Of a DNA stretch of 64,000 nt, positions 35,438 to 43,731 are shown one piece after another. The DNA lies in assembly GCA_026419195.1 (NCBI GenBank), contig JANZZV010000004.1, positions 62,001 to 126,000 of the forward strand, written 5' to 3'. The stretch is from Fervidobacterium sp. Its GTDB lineage: Bacteria > Thermotogota > Thermotogae > Thermotogales > Fervidobacteriaceae. Within the stretch, counting starts at the first letter, position 1; every line of letters starts with the position of its first letter. The notes below the pieces were generated by a model that saw only the letters and a program-made list of their open reading frames with translations, ran no database searches and was not told where the DNA came from. The position numbers and the translations under genes are program-made.

Positions 35438-36565
35438 TTACGACGGTAACGACAATTTACCGAGTAAAGAAGGCCTTCTCGAACCTGTAACTACTTTGCT
35501 GTATGCCTCACCTCTTAAGAACAACTCGCCAAGAAAAGCCATTGCTATAGCTTCTCTGAAATCTATCATTAAACTGGATGGTACGTCTACAGCGTATCCA
35601 AATTCGACTAAATCACTTAGTAATGTTTTGTTATAAGCACCACCACCAACTACTATGATTTTTTTCACATTTGGCAAATAGTAACTAATGTTAATGTGTA
35701 TCAACAAAGCAGTATACTTAACAACAGTTCTTAACAAATTCTCTCTTGAAGTGCAGTTTAAAAGTTCTTGAATGAAATATAAATTAAAAAACTCTCTGCC
35801 TGTTGTCTTGGGAGGTTTTTTCTTAATGTATTCTTTACTTTTATCAAAAAGTATTTTCAATACTTCATTTTCAATTACTCCCTTCGACGACAAACCACCG
35901 TCTTTATCGTATCGTTCACCGAAATAAATTTGACATATTTCATCAATAAGGCAGTTCCCAGGTCCAGTATCGAAAGCTATTAATTCTCCATCTGGATCAA
36001 TAGCCGTAATGTTAGAGATCCCTCCTATATTTAGTACCGCAGTTTCTTTATTCTTCAAAAGAAAATATGCATCGAAATAAGCACTAATAGGTGCACCTTG
36101 ACCGTTTAACGCCATGTCTTTCGTTCTGAATCCATATATTACTGGCTTTCCAAGTGCTACTGAAAGGATGTCAGGTTCTCCAATCTGGAACGTAGCTCCA
36201 AAGGTTGGTAAATGGTAAACAGTCTGACCATGGTAAGCAACAATGTCGTATTTCCAGTTGAGTTTACTTATCATTTGAGCATGATATTTGGCAAGTTCTA
36301 CATTCAATCTTGTTAGGTATTCCACGTTCGATGTGCTGTTTGAATAGGCCTTGATAATATTTTGCTGAAAATCCCTGGTGTAATCTATACTCAGAGTATT
36401 TAAAACCTCATACTCAATTTCTCCGTTTATCATTTTGAATTTCACATTAGCAACATCAAGTCCATCAGCGGATGTACCAGACATCACACCAAGAACTGTA
36501 TGCTCTTCTTGAACACAATATTTTGAAAAATCTACCCAATCCCAAATTTTTGTTAAAACTTTCAT
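35438..36565 (-). CDS. anmK: Anhydro-N-acetylmuramic acid kinase
   Basis: A 375-residue sugar kinase of the AnmK family. It opens the 1,6-anhydro ring of anhydroMurNAc and phosphorylates it to MurNAc-6-phosphate during cell-wall recycling. The P-loop-like VLGVMSGTSADGLDVA is near residue 25 and NIGGISNITAI, AFDTGPGNCLID and VVGGGAYNKTLL follow. The ATG at 36565 is chosen since AGGGTG lies eight bases upstream; a GTG at 36574 overlies it. A MurQ etherase to continue the pathway is not in the window. Confidence 0.95.
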   Translation of the reverse strand: MKVLTKIWDWVDFSKYCVQEEHTVLGVMSGTSADGLDVANVKFKMINGEIEYEVLNTLSIDYTRDFQQNIIKAYSNSTSNVEYLTRLNVELAKYHAQMISKLNWKYDIVAYHGQTVYHLPTFGATFQIGEPDILSVALGKPVIYGFRTKDMALNGQGAPISAYFDAYFLLKNKETAVLNIGGISNITAIDPDGELIAFDTGPGNCLIDEICQIYFGERYDKDGGLSSKGVIENEVLKILFDKSKEYIKKKPPKTTGREFFNLYFIQELLNCTSRENLLRTVVKYTALLIHINISYYLPNVKKIIVVGGGAYNKTLLSDLVEFGYAVDVPSSLMIDFREAIAMAFLGELFLRGEAYSKVVTGSRRPSLLGKLSLPS

Positions 36566-36577
36566 TTCTCTCACACC

Positions 36578-37600
36578 CTATTTTAGATCAAGCAATTGGG
36601 AAAAAATTACGTTGTGAATCAATCTTCTAATTCTTTGGATTTTATCTTCCCAACGTTGGTAAAAACCCTTATTTGTCAAAAATATTACATGCAATCCTTC
36701 TCTTGTACACCAGAGACTTGTACCAGTAAATCCTGTATGGCCAAACATGCTATCATTTCCAAAATCGCCACTGCTTCCACCTTTCACAGGCGCCATCCAT
36801 CCAATATGCCTTTTGTTGGACGGATCGGATGGATCGCAAACTATTGTTTGAGTAAACAAATTCATTACATTCTTTGAAACATAATACTCATTGTACAATC
36901 GAGCTACAAATTTATGAATCGCCCGAGCTGTTCCAAACAATCCTGCGTTACCACTAACACCTCTAAGGTAATAAGCAAGCTCGTCGTCCGGTAAACCTTT
37001 CAAACGTTTTCCGTCTCTCTCACTCGTTGGAGCACATCTTTCAACTTGAGGGTTAAAGCGTAAATCATCAATACCTATCAATTGGTGTATATATTCATCG
37101 AAAGATTTTCCTGTTATTTTTTCAACAATAGCCATGAGGGTGATAAAATTAAGGCAAGAGTATTGCATTTTACCCCTGCAAGTTGGCTGAATATTTAGAA
37201 GTTCCTTTTTTAATTCATCACCTCTAAAGATACGCCAAAGATTGCTGTATGGTTGAAGACCTGATGTATGTGTTAAGAGTTCGAAAATTGTTATCTGACC
37301 TTTTTCTTGGGTAACTTCCAAAAAGTCACCAACCATGTCGTTCAAAGAAATATTGCCTTCCTCGAAAAGTTTCATAATTGCTGTGGTTGTTGCTATGACT
37401 TTTGTTAAGCTCGCTAAATCGTAAAGTGTGTCTTGTTTTACTGGTTCCACCTCATCCAAAGTCCCATAATTCTTTTCATATAGAATATCTTCATTGAAAC
37501 CAACCAGTAACACAGCTCCAGGATAAATCTTCTGGCAAATTCCGCTTTCGATAATTCTGCTCACATTGCTTATTGAAGTTTCGCTCAATAGCCCCGGCAT
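36578..37600 (-). CDS. Serine beta-lactamase-like hydrolase (class C/esterase family)
   Basis: A 340-residue penicillin-recognising-type hydrolase. The S-x-x-K motif is SLTK in YDLASLTKVIATTTA, Y-x-N is replaced by YSCLN with Tyr kept, and HTGFTG near the C-terminus stands at the KTG position. No signal peptide is present, so a cytosolic role is likely, in line with the wall-recycling genes that follow. Related cytosolic proteins are amidases or esterases acting on muropeptides; beta-lactam resistance is not implied. AAGGTGAGAG precedes the ATG. Confidence 0.82.
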   Translation of the reverse strand: MPGLLSETSISNVSRIIESGICQKIYPGAVLLVGFNEDILYEKNYGTLDEVEPVKQDTLYDLASLTKVIATTTAIMKLFEEGNISLNDMVGDFLEVTQEKGQITIFELLTHTSGLQPYSNLWRIFRGDELKKELLNIQPTCRGKMQYSCLNFITLMAIVEKITGKSFDEYIHQLIGIDDLRFNPQVERCAPTSERDGKRLKGLPDDELAYYLRGVSGNAGLFGTARAIHKFVARLYNEYYVSKNVMNLFTQTIVCDPSDPSNKRHIGWMAPVKGGSSGDFGNDSMFGHTGFTGTSLWCTREGLHVIFLTNKGFYQRWEDKIQRIRRLIHNVIFSQLLDLK

Positions 37601-37630
37601 TCTCTCACCTTCAAATTTCTGTCTTATAAA

Positions 37631-38470
37631 CTACATCCTACCCTGAGGAAAGTGACATGCCACCTTGTGTTCTCCGTCTGATAGTACTGGCTTTTCAACC
37701 CTACATATATCTTGAGCAAAACGACATCTCGGATGAAAAGGACAACCTGGAGGTGGATTTATAGGACTTGGAGGTTCACCTTCAAGCCTTACGTGCTTAA
37801 GTTTTCTATTTTCGGGGTTCCAAGATGGAATAGAATCAATAAGTGATATTGTATAAGGATGCATTGGATTAGAAAAAAGTTCTTCAGATTGTGACTCTTC
37901 AACAACATTTCCAAGGTACATTACATATATTTTATCGCTTACATACTTTACAACATCTAAATTATGTGATATAAAGAGGTAACTCATTTTATACTCTTCT
38001 CTCAATTTCGCAAGCAGATTTACAATTTGATTCTGTACGGAAACATCGAGAGCAGAAGTTGGTTCATCACATATTATCAACTTGGGTTTCAATGCAATAG
38101 CACGTGCAATTGCAATACGCTGGCGCTGACCACCACTGAATTCATGAGGATATCTTTCCATCATGCCTGGATTTAAGCCTACTTTCAAAAGTAAGTTTTT
38201 AATGTACTCTCGTTGTTCCTTCTTGTTGCTGAATACACTATGAGCCTCCAAAGGTTCCTCAATGATCTGTTCTATATTCATTCTTGGATCAAGTGAATCA
38301 AATGGATTCTGATAAATCATTTGCACTTCTTTTCTAAACTGCATTCTATTTTTTCCAAGTCTCTTCGTAATATCGTATTCGATGCCCTCCTTATAATAAA
38401 ATATCTTACCCTGAGTAGGTTCGTGTATTTTTGCTATTATCTTAGCGAGCGTGGTCTTTCCGCTTCGATA
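37631..38470 (-). pseudogene. Truncated oligopeptide ABC transporter ATPase (oppF remnant)
   Basis: The frame encodes the C-terminal 280 or so residues of an OppF-type ATPase. It keeps QMIYQNPFDSLDPRMN, the signature FSGGQRQRIAIARAI, Walker [20 protein letters not shown] and the family C-terminus with PPGCPFHPRCRFAQ. The N-terminus is lost: the sequence enters in the middle of Walker A as RSGKTTL, so the first glycines of the P-loop and the preceding 50 or so residues are missing. The open frame upstream (to 38521) is oppC-derived sequence in a shifted frame. ATP binding should fail, so this is best read as a pseudogene. Confidence 0.82.
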
Positions 38471-38820
38471 ACAAATAAATGTATGTTGGTTTTTAAGCCA
38501 AAGAAATTGCACTCTTCTCACTTAACAAACAGTTTAAGCTTGTAAATTTTTGATTTGTCCTCAACGCAGTTCAGCAGGAATGTTACAGGATGTCTTTCTT
38601 TTTTTAATCCATATACAAACGGACCTATAAATTTACCTTCGTGCATAAATCGTATTTTTGTCGGTGGAGCGTAAACAAACTTCGAGTGCGTTGATTTATA
38701 ACTGTATGGTGCTATAAAATCACCAAAAATAGTTACTACGTAAAGTAAGATTATGAACCAAAAACCAAATATTCCCAATCTGTGCTTTTTGAATTGATTG
38801 ATAATTCTCTTAGAAATCAT
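38470..38820 (-). pseudogene. 5' remnant of an oligopeptide ABC transporter permease (oppC)
   Basis: The first 100 codons encode an OppC-type N-terminus: MISKRIINQFKKHRLGIFGFWF, one transmembrane helix, then GDFIAPYSYKSTHSKFVYAPPTKIRF and ERHPVTFLLN. The frame stops after KLFVK. Beyond the stop the same protein can still be followed in another frame as FLWLK then TNIHLF, with an extra A in an A-run, up to the junction with the oppF remnant near 38465. The remaining two thirds of oppC and all of oppD are missing. The start has GGTGGTG upstream. Confidence 0.8.
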
Positions 38821-38847
38821 TTGTAATTCACCACCTTTATCTTGTCT

Positions 38848-39390
38848 TTAACTTATTTTAATTCTTGGATCTAAGAACGTCAAGGCTATATCTGCAAGCA
38901 AATTACCAATTTGAGTTATTAAAGCTATGAGCATCAAAAAAGGCATTATAAGGTCTGATAATGGTTCAATAAAACATCGGAAAAGAAAGGACCTATTGTT
39001 GGTAAATTGAGAACTATGGATGCTATTATCATTCCACTAAAGACATTTGGTAGCTCCATCCCAGCAATACTCACCATCGGATTCATAACATTTTTCACAG
39101 CGTGCCTTCTGACAACATTCTCGTCAAGACCTCCTGCACGTAGAGCTGTTATAAAAGGAGCCCCCGCACGTCCAATAAATTTGCTCTCATGACTCTTAAA
39201 AGTTCACCTACCCCACTTAGACCTATAACTATCAATGGAATCCAGATGTGTTTGAGCAAGTCTATAAATCTATCCATAGACCATGGTGCTCCAATAAAAT
39301 CTGGCGAAAATGATCCACCTATTGCTGTATAATCAGTGTTTAATGCCAAAAACATGAACAGCGGTGCAAGAAAAGAAAAGGGGGTATGTC
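38848..39390 (-). pseudogene. 3' remnant of an oligopeptide ABC transporter permease (oppB)
   Basis: Reading the minus strand gives the C-terminal half of an OppB permease in three frames. First comes FSFLAPLFMFLAL to RVMRANLLDV. After a shift near 39160-39172 follow APFITALRAGGL, RRHAVKNVMNPMVSIAGMEL and LPTIGPFFSDVL, and after a second shift near 38960-38980 come LMLIALITQIGNLLADIAL and FLDPRIKIS. The N-terminal half is absent; the remnant stops exactly at the start of the ECF-S gene on the other strand. Frameshifts plus truncation show that it is not functional. Confidence 0.8.
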
Positions 39391-39392
39391 GG

Positions 39393-39953
39393 ATGAAAAA
39401 GTATTTCAGAGTAACTACTTCCACAGTTGTTGCTTCTGGACTTGGGGCAGCTATATTTACACTTTTGTTTATGTTTGTAAAAATTCCCTCGCCAGTTCCA
39501 CAGACAAGTTTCCAAACCGCATATGGATTTGCGGGATTTATAGCAGCTTTGTATGGACCAATTGCTGGTGCGCTTTCTTCGTTTATTGGTCATGCTATCA
39601 GTGACGCACTTCAATATGGTTCCCCTTGGTGGAGTTGGGTCATCTCAAGTGGATTAGCAGGTTTTATTTTTGGCTTTTCTTACAAAAAAATCCGGATTGA
39701 AGAGGGAGAATTCAAAGGAAAGGATATATTTATATTCAATTTATTTCAAATAATTGGCAATGCAATAGCATGGTTAGTCATTGCTCCGGTACTTGACATT
39801 ATAATTTACGCAGAACCTGCCGGTAAGGTCTTTGTTCAAGGTATTGCTGCGTCATTTATGAATATGATTAGTACGGGAGTTATAGGTACTGCACTGCTTA
39901 TCGTGTATGCAGCAACAAAACCTAAGAAAGGTAGTTTAAAAAAACAAGAATAA
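39393..39953 (+). CDS. ECF transporter S component, UPF0397-like
   Basis: A 186-residue, six-helix substrate-binding subunit of an energy-coupling factor importer. The pattern SFQTAYGFAGFIAALYGPIAGALSSFIGHAISDAL (seen in parts at about residues 42-75) and GSPWWSWVISSGLAGFIFGF match the UPF0397 group. The ATG at 39393 is chosen because AAAAGGGGG lies eight bases upstream. It is followed by its two-domain ATPase and a T component, so this is a dedicated (group I) ECF system. The vitamin or precursor it imports is not known, and no riboswitch-like leader is apparent. Its upstream DNA is the decayed oppB remnant on the opposite strand. Confidence 0.85.
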   Translation: MKKYFRVTTSTVVASGLGAAIFTLLFMFVKIPSPVPQTSFQTAYGFAGFIAALYGPIAGALSSFIGHAISDALQYGSPWWSWVISSGLAGFIFGFSYKKIRIEEGEFKGKDIFIFNLFQIIGNAIAWLVIAPVLDIIIYAEPAGKVFVQGIAASFMNMISTGVIGTALLIVYAATKPKKGSLKKQE

Positions 39954-39980
39954 AGTGTTTTGAAAGGAGATAAATCATAA

Positions 39981-41750
39981 GTGAAGCCACAAGCAGAAAG
40001 CAAACCTATCATAGAATTTAGTAATTTTACGTTTCAGTATTACACGCAAGCGGAACCAAGTCTTTACAATATCAATCTGCGGATTTATTCTGGTGAGAAG
40101 GTACTTATACTAGGACCAAGCGGGAGTGGGAAAAGCACACTTGTTCATTGTTTGAATGGCCTAATACCGTTTGCATACAAAGGCGAAATTACTGGTAGTT
40201 TGAAGATAAAAGGTTTCGAAACAAGAGAGTTGGATATATTCAAACTATCCAAATTTATTGGCACTGTATTACAAGACAGCGATGCACAATTTGTTGGTTT
40301 AACTGTTGCTGAGGATATTGCTTTTGCTTTGGAAAACGATAACATTCCTATTGAGGAAATGAGAATAAGAGTTGAAGAAGCAGCAAGACTAGTCGGTATG
40401 GAAAAATTTCTTGAGTCTTCTCCATTTGAACTATCAGGTGGACAGAAACAAAGAACGACAATTGCAGGTGTACTTGTGGATAATGTGGACATTCTTGTCT
40501 TTGATGAGCCACTTGCTAACCTTGATCCAGCGACAGCAAAAAAAACTATTGAAATTATAGACGATTTACATAAAAATCTACGAAAAACCATTATAATTGT
40601 AGAGCACAGACTCGAAGATGTTCTTCACAAACCTGTTGACAGAATCGTTGTACTAAACGATGGTAGAATAGTTGCCGATATGAACCCCCACGAACTTGTT
40701 TCTTCTAATGTGCTTGTCACATGTGGCTTGAGAGAACCATTATATGTAGCTGCACTCAAATATGCCGGAATAGACATTCACAACCAAAAAACACCTGGTT
40801 ACATACATACACTTAAAATGGACACAGAAGACAAGAATAAGGTTAAGAATTGGTATAAGCAAAATTTGATTGCTGACATAAGGAAAAATGTAGAAACAAA
40901 CCTTAGCCTCGATAAGCCTTTGCTAAAAATCGAAAACTTGTGCTTTTCCTATGAGAAAGGTAAGCAAGTTTTAAAAAATATAAACCTTGAAGTGTCTAAG
41001 GGAGAGATGATCTCCATTGTAGGAAAAAATGGCGCTGGGAAATCGACTTTTGCAAAGGTTTTGTGCGGTTTCGTTAAAGAAGACTCCGGAAATATATACT
41101 TTAAACAAAAGGAAATATCAAGTATGAGTATCAAGGAGCGAGCGCAAATTATAGGTTTTGTGATGCAAAACCCAAACCAAATGATAACAAAAAGTACAGT
41201 TTACGATGAATTGGCACTTGGATTAAGGTTACGGGGTATTGATGAAACCAATGTTGAGAGAAAGATAAGAGAAATATCAAAAGTGTGTGGACTGTACGGT
41301 GTGCTAAAGTGGCCTATTTCCGCTTTGAGTTATGGACAAAAAAAGAGAGTCACAATAGCATCTATACTCACTCTCGAGCCAGAGATATTAATACTTGATG
41401 AGCCAACAGCAGGACAAGACTTTAGCCATTATTCTGAGATAATGGATTTTCTGGATGAACTAAATTCTCTGGGCGTCACAATTTTAATGATCACGCACGA
41501 TATGCATTTAATCATGGAGTACACAGACCGAACAATTGTTTTTGCTGATGGGGAGATAATCGCCGATACAAAACCATCTGCTATTCTAACAAACATGCAC
41601 TTAGTAAATAGAGCAAACCTAAAAGAAACGACACTTTACACGCTTGCTCAGATGGTTGGTGTAAGTGATGAAACAAGTTTTGTACAACATTTCATAAATT
41701 ACGACAGGTTGGTGAGAAAGAGTAATGCAAGAAAAGTTAATTTCCTATGA
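39981..41750 (+). CDS. ECF transporter ATPase, two fused ABC domains
   Basis: A 589-residue protein with two ATPase domains, replacing separate EcfA1 and EcfA2. Domain one (about residues 10-240) has Walker A GPSGSGKST, signature LSGGQKQR and Walker B ILVFDEPLANLDP. Domain two (about 310-545) has GKNGAGKST, LSYGQKKR and ILILDEPTAGQD. The linker is about 70 residues. AAAGGAGAT lies upstream of the GTG start. It energises the S component encoded just before it, together with the T component after it, whose gene it overlaps by 26 bases. Confidence 0.94.
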   Translation: MKPQAESKPIIEFSNFTFQYYTQAEPSLYNINLRIYSGEKVLILGPSGSGKSTLVHCLNGLIPFAYKGEITGSLKIKGFETRELDIFKLSKFIGTVLQDSDAQFVGLTVAEDIAFALENDNIPIEEMRIRVEEAARLVGMEKFLESSPFELSGGQKQRTTIAGVLVDNVDILVFDEPLANLDPATAKKTIEIIDDLHKNLRKTIIIVEHRLEDVLHKPVDRIVVLNDGRIVADMNPHELVSSNVLVTCGLREPLYVAALKYAGIDIHNQKTPGYIHTLKMDTEDKNKVKNWYKQNLIADIRKNVETNLSLDKPLLKIENLCFSYEKGKQVLKNINLEVSKGEMISIVGKNGAGKSTFAKVLCGFVKEDSGNIYFKQKEISSMSIKERAQIIGFVMQNPNQMITKSTVYDELALGLRLRGIDETNVERKIREISKVCGLYGVLKWPISALSYGQKKRVTIASILTLEPEILILDEPTAGQDFSHYSEIMDFLDELNSLGVTILMITHDMHLIMEYTDRTIVFADGEIIADTKPSAILTNMHLVNRANLKETTLYTLAQMVGVSDETSFVQHFINYDRLVRKSNARKVNFL

Positions 41751-42561
41751 TTCAAAAACATCATTTATTCATGGTCTGTCGGGGCTGACTAAATTTCTTG
41801 GGTTTATTATCTTAACATCAGCAGTTATGTATACCTACGATATTAGAATAATCATTATAATGCTTGTTTTTTCTTTCACATTAATTTACTTAGCCAAGAT
41901 AAAATTTGCGAAAATAAAATTAATGTTAGTGTATGTCTTAATATTTTTATTGATAAACGAAATTATAACATTCATCTTTTCCCCAGAAGAAGGTGTAAGG
42001 CTTTATGGAACTAAACACGAACTATTGAGGTTTACGGAAACTTACACTCTTACACTCGAACAAATTTTTTACCAAGCCACAAAATTTTTCAAGTACATCT
42101 CTGTTATACCACTAGGTATGGTGTTTTTATTCACCACAAATCCAAGCGAGCTTGCATCATCTTTAAACAAAATAGGTGTGAATTACAAAATAGCCTATGC
42201 TGTTGCACTAACTTTAAGATATTTTCCAGATGTTCAAAAGTCTTACATTGACATAAGTCTTGCGCAACAAGCACGGGGTGTTGAACTTTCAAGAAAGGCT
42301 AAACTAAAAGAGAGATTTAAAAATGCTCTTTTGATACTGATTCCTTTAATATTTTCCACTATGGACAGGGTTGAGAAGATTAGTAACGCCATGGATTTGA
42401 GAGGGTTTGGTAAACACAAAAAACGTACGTGGTATACAAACAAAAAGTTTGAATTAAAAGATTACATTGCATTGTTGGTCTGTGTTTTAATATTGATCTC
42501 GATAATATTATTCTCTATCTTTGTAAATCATGGTAGGTTTTATAATCCTTTCAAAAATTAA
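41725..42561 (+). CDS. ECF transporter T component (EcfT-like)
   Basis: A 278-residue membrane coupling protein. It has about five transmembrane segments and the two Ala/Leu-Arg-Gly coupling motifs of EcfT: QQARGVE near residue 190 and MDLRGFG near residue 230. These bind the grooves of the two ATPase domains. It ends the ECF operon in front of a strong terminator. Confidence 0.9.
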   Translation: MQEKLISYDSKTSFIHGLSGLTKFLGFIILTSAVMYTYDIRIIIIMLVFSFTLIYLAKIKFAKIKLMLVYVLIFLLINEIITFIFSPEEGVRLYGTKHELLRFTETYTLTLEQIFYQATKFFKYISVIPLGMVFLFTTNPSELASSLNKIGVNYKIAYAVALTLRYFPDVQKSYIDISLAQQARGVELSRKAKLKERFKNALLILIPLIFSTMDRVEKISNAMDLRGFGKHKKRTWYTNKKFELKDYIALLVCVLILISIILFSIFVNHGRFYNPFKN

Positions 42562-42587
42562 TATCCCAATGATTTTGGTTATTTGAA

Positions 42588-42618
42588 AAACCGGGAGCTT
42601 CACGCTCCCGGTTTTTTT
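42588..42618. terminator. Bidirectional terminator between the ECF operon and the aldo/keto reductase gene
   Basis: AAACCGGGAGC and GCTCCCGGTTT form an eleven-pair stem around TTCAC, with T-runs on the plus strand and A-rich sequence before it, so it can act in both directions. Confidence 0.9.
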
Positions 42619-42631
42619 ATTTATTTTTTAT

Positions 42632-43585
42632 TTAAAAGAGAGAACTGAGTTCATTATAAATTTCTTCCGTAATTTTCTCTTTAACTTCTATAGCCTTGAT
42701 ATTTTCTTTCAATTGTTCTACAGAACTAACCCCCAGAATGACGCTACTAACGTGTGAATTTTTCAGGCACCATGCTATTGAAAGTTGAGACATTGTAACA
42801 CCAAGATTTTCTGCGATTTCTCTTAGTCTTCTAAGCTTTTCGGTTGTTTGCTGTTCAAATATTCCTCTTTCTTCTAAAGTTTTCCTAAGCCAAGGCCATC
42901 TGTCAAGCCGAGAACCCTGTGGTATTCCATCTAAATACTTACCGCTTAAAACGCCAGAAGCAAGTGGACTCCATATGGTTGTACCAATACCGTATTTTTC
43001 GTAAAGTGGTGCATATTCTTTCTCTACTCGTGTTTTGAATATCAAGTTGTACTGTGGTTGTTCAACGATAGGTGGTATACAGTTAAGTTCTTTCGCAACA
43101 CGCCAAGCATGTTCAATTTCTTCTGCACTCCATTCACTTGTACCCCAATAAAACGCAAGTCCACTTCTTAAGATTTGATCCATCGTCCAAACAATTTCCT
43201 CCATAGGTACCTCTGGATCCGGTCTGTGACAATAAAGTATGTCAACATAATCAAGCTGCAATCTTTTCAACGAATTCCAAGTACCTTCCAGCAAATGCTT
43301 TCTTGAAAGACCTCTTTGGTTTGGACCATCGCCACCCCAAAATATCTTAGTTGATATAACTAAATCTTCTCTACGATATTCTTTTAAAATCATTCCAAGC
43401 ATAGATTCAGCTATACCATTAGCGTAGGCCTCTGCTGTGTCAATAAAGTTGATGCCATTTTCAACTGCGTACCTTACAACCTGTTTGGTTGCATTCAAAT
43501 CAAGTTGGTTACCAAATGTGAGCCATGTACCAAGAGATAACTCACTTACCTTCAAACCCCATTTACCAACTTTTCTGTACTCCAT
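42632..43585 (-). CDS. Aldo/keto reductase
   Basis: A 317-residue NAD(P)H-dependent aldo/keto reductase of the potassium-channel-beta-like group. The tetrad is seen as Asp and Tyr in NFIDTAEAYANG, Lys in VISTKIFWG and His in ILYCHRPDPEVP. C-terminal cofactor residues lie in SSVILGVSSVEQLKEN. The ATG at 43585 is chosen because AGGAGG lies eight bases upstream; a GTG at 43594 lies within that region. It has its own promoter and probably reduces carbonyl compounds; substrate unknown. Confidence 0.92.
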   Translation of the reverse strand: MEYRKVGKWGLKVSELSLGTWLTFGNQLDLNATKQVVRYAVENGINFIDTAEAYANGIAESMLGMILKEYRREDLVISTKIFWGGDGPNQRGLSRKHLLEGTWNSLKRLQLDYVDILYCHRPDPEVPMEEIVWTMDQILRSGLAFYWGTSEWSAEEIEHAWRVAKELNCIPPIVEQPQYNLIFKTRVEKEYAPLYEKYGIGTTIWSPLASGVLSGKYLDGIPQGSRLDRWPWLRKTLEERGIFEQQTTEKLRRLREIAENLGVTMSQLSIAWCLKNSHVSSVILGVSSVEQLKENIKAIEVKEKITEEIYNELSSLF

Positions 43586-43661
43586 AAACCTCACCTCCTG
43601 AAAAATTTATTACAACACGTGAATATTTTCTTAGATGATCAATTGTTCGTGGTACGAACTA

Positions 43662-43690
43662 ATTATACCAAAAAAACAAAGGAGATGCAA
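43662..43690 (-). promoter_or_regulatory. Promoter for the aldo/keto reductase gene
   Basis: On the minus strand TTGCAT (43690-43685) and TATAAT (43667-43662) are 17 bases apart, and TGG directly before TATAAT makes it an extended -10. The -35 hexamer lies inside the ftcD terminator hairpin. Confidence 0.7.
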
Positions 43691-43706
43691 TAGCACCTCC
43701 TTATGT
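43672..43706 (-). terminator. Terminator of the ftcD operon overlapping the next promoter
   Basis: On the minus strand AAGGAGGTGC, loop TATT and GCATCTCCTT form a ten-position stem with one G-T pair, followed by TGTTTTTTT. The T-run and stem share bases with the promoter of the aldo/keto reductase gene. Confidence 0.75.
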
Positions 43707-43731
43707 AAATTATTACAGTGTATTTAGTCTT

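Noticed and set aside
36578-37600. Beta-lactam resistance enzyme
   Set aside because: The protein lacks a signal peptide and has altered Y-x-N and KTG motifs; its place in a wall-recycling operon suits a muropeptide hydrolase or esterase better.
38518-38820. A complete 100-residue membrane protein
   Set aside because: The sequence is the N-terminus of an OppC permease that continues out of frame after the stop, so it is a truncated pseudogene.
39300-39392. Vitamin riboswitch before the ECF operon
   Set aside because: No TPP, cobalamin, FMN or preQ1 signature elements recognised; the stretch is mainly oppB remnant with a TATAAT at 39328 lacking a clear -35.
39149-39424. A 91-codon minus-strand frame as an intact small membrane protein
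   Set aside because: Its first residues are antisense to the ECF-S start and the rest is a broken piece of OppB; it is a remnant, not a gene.
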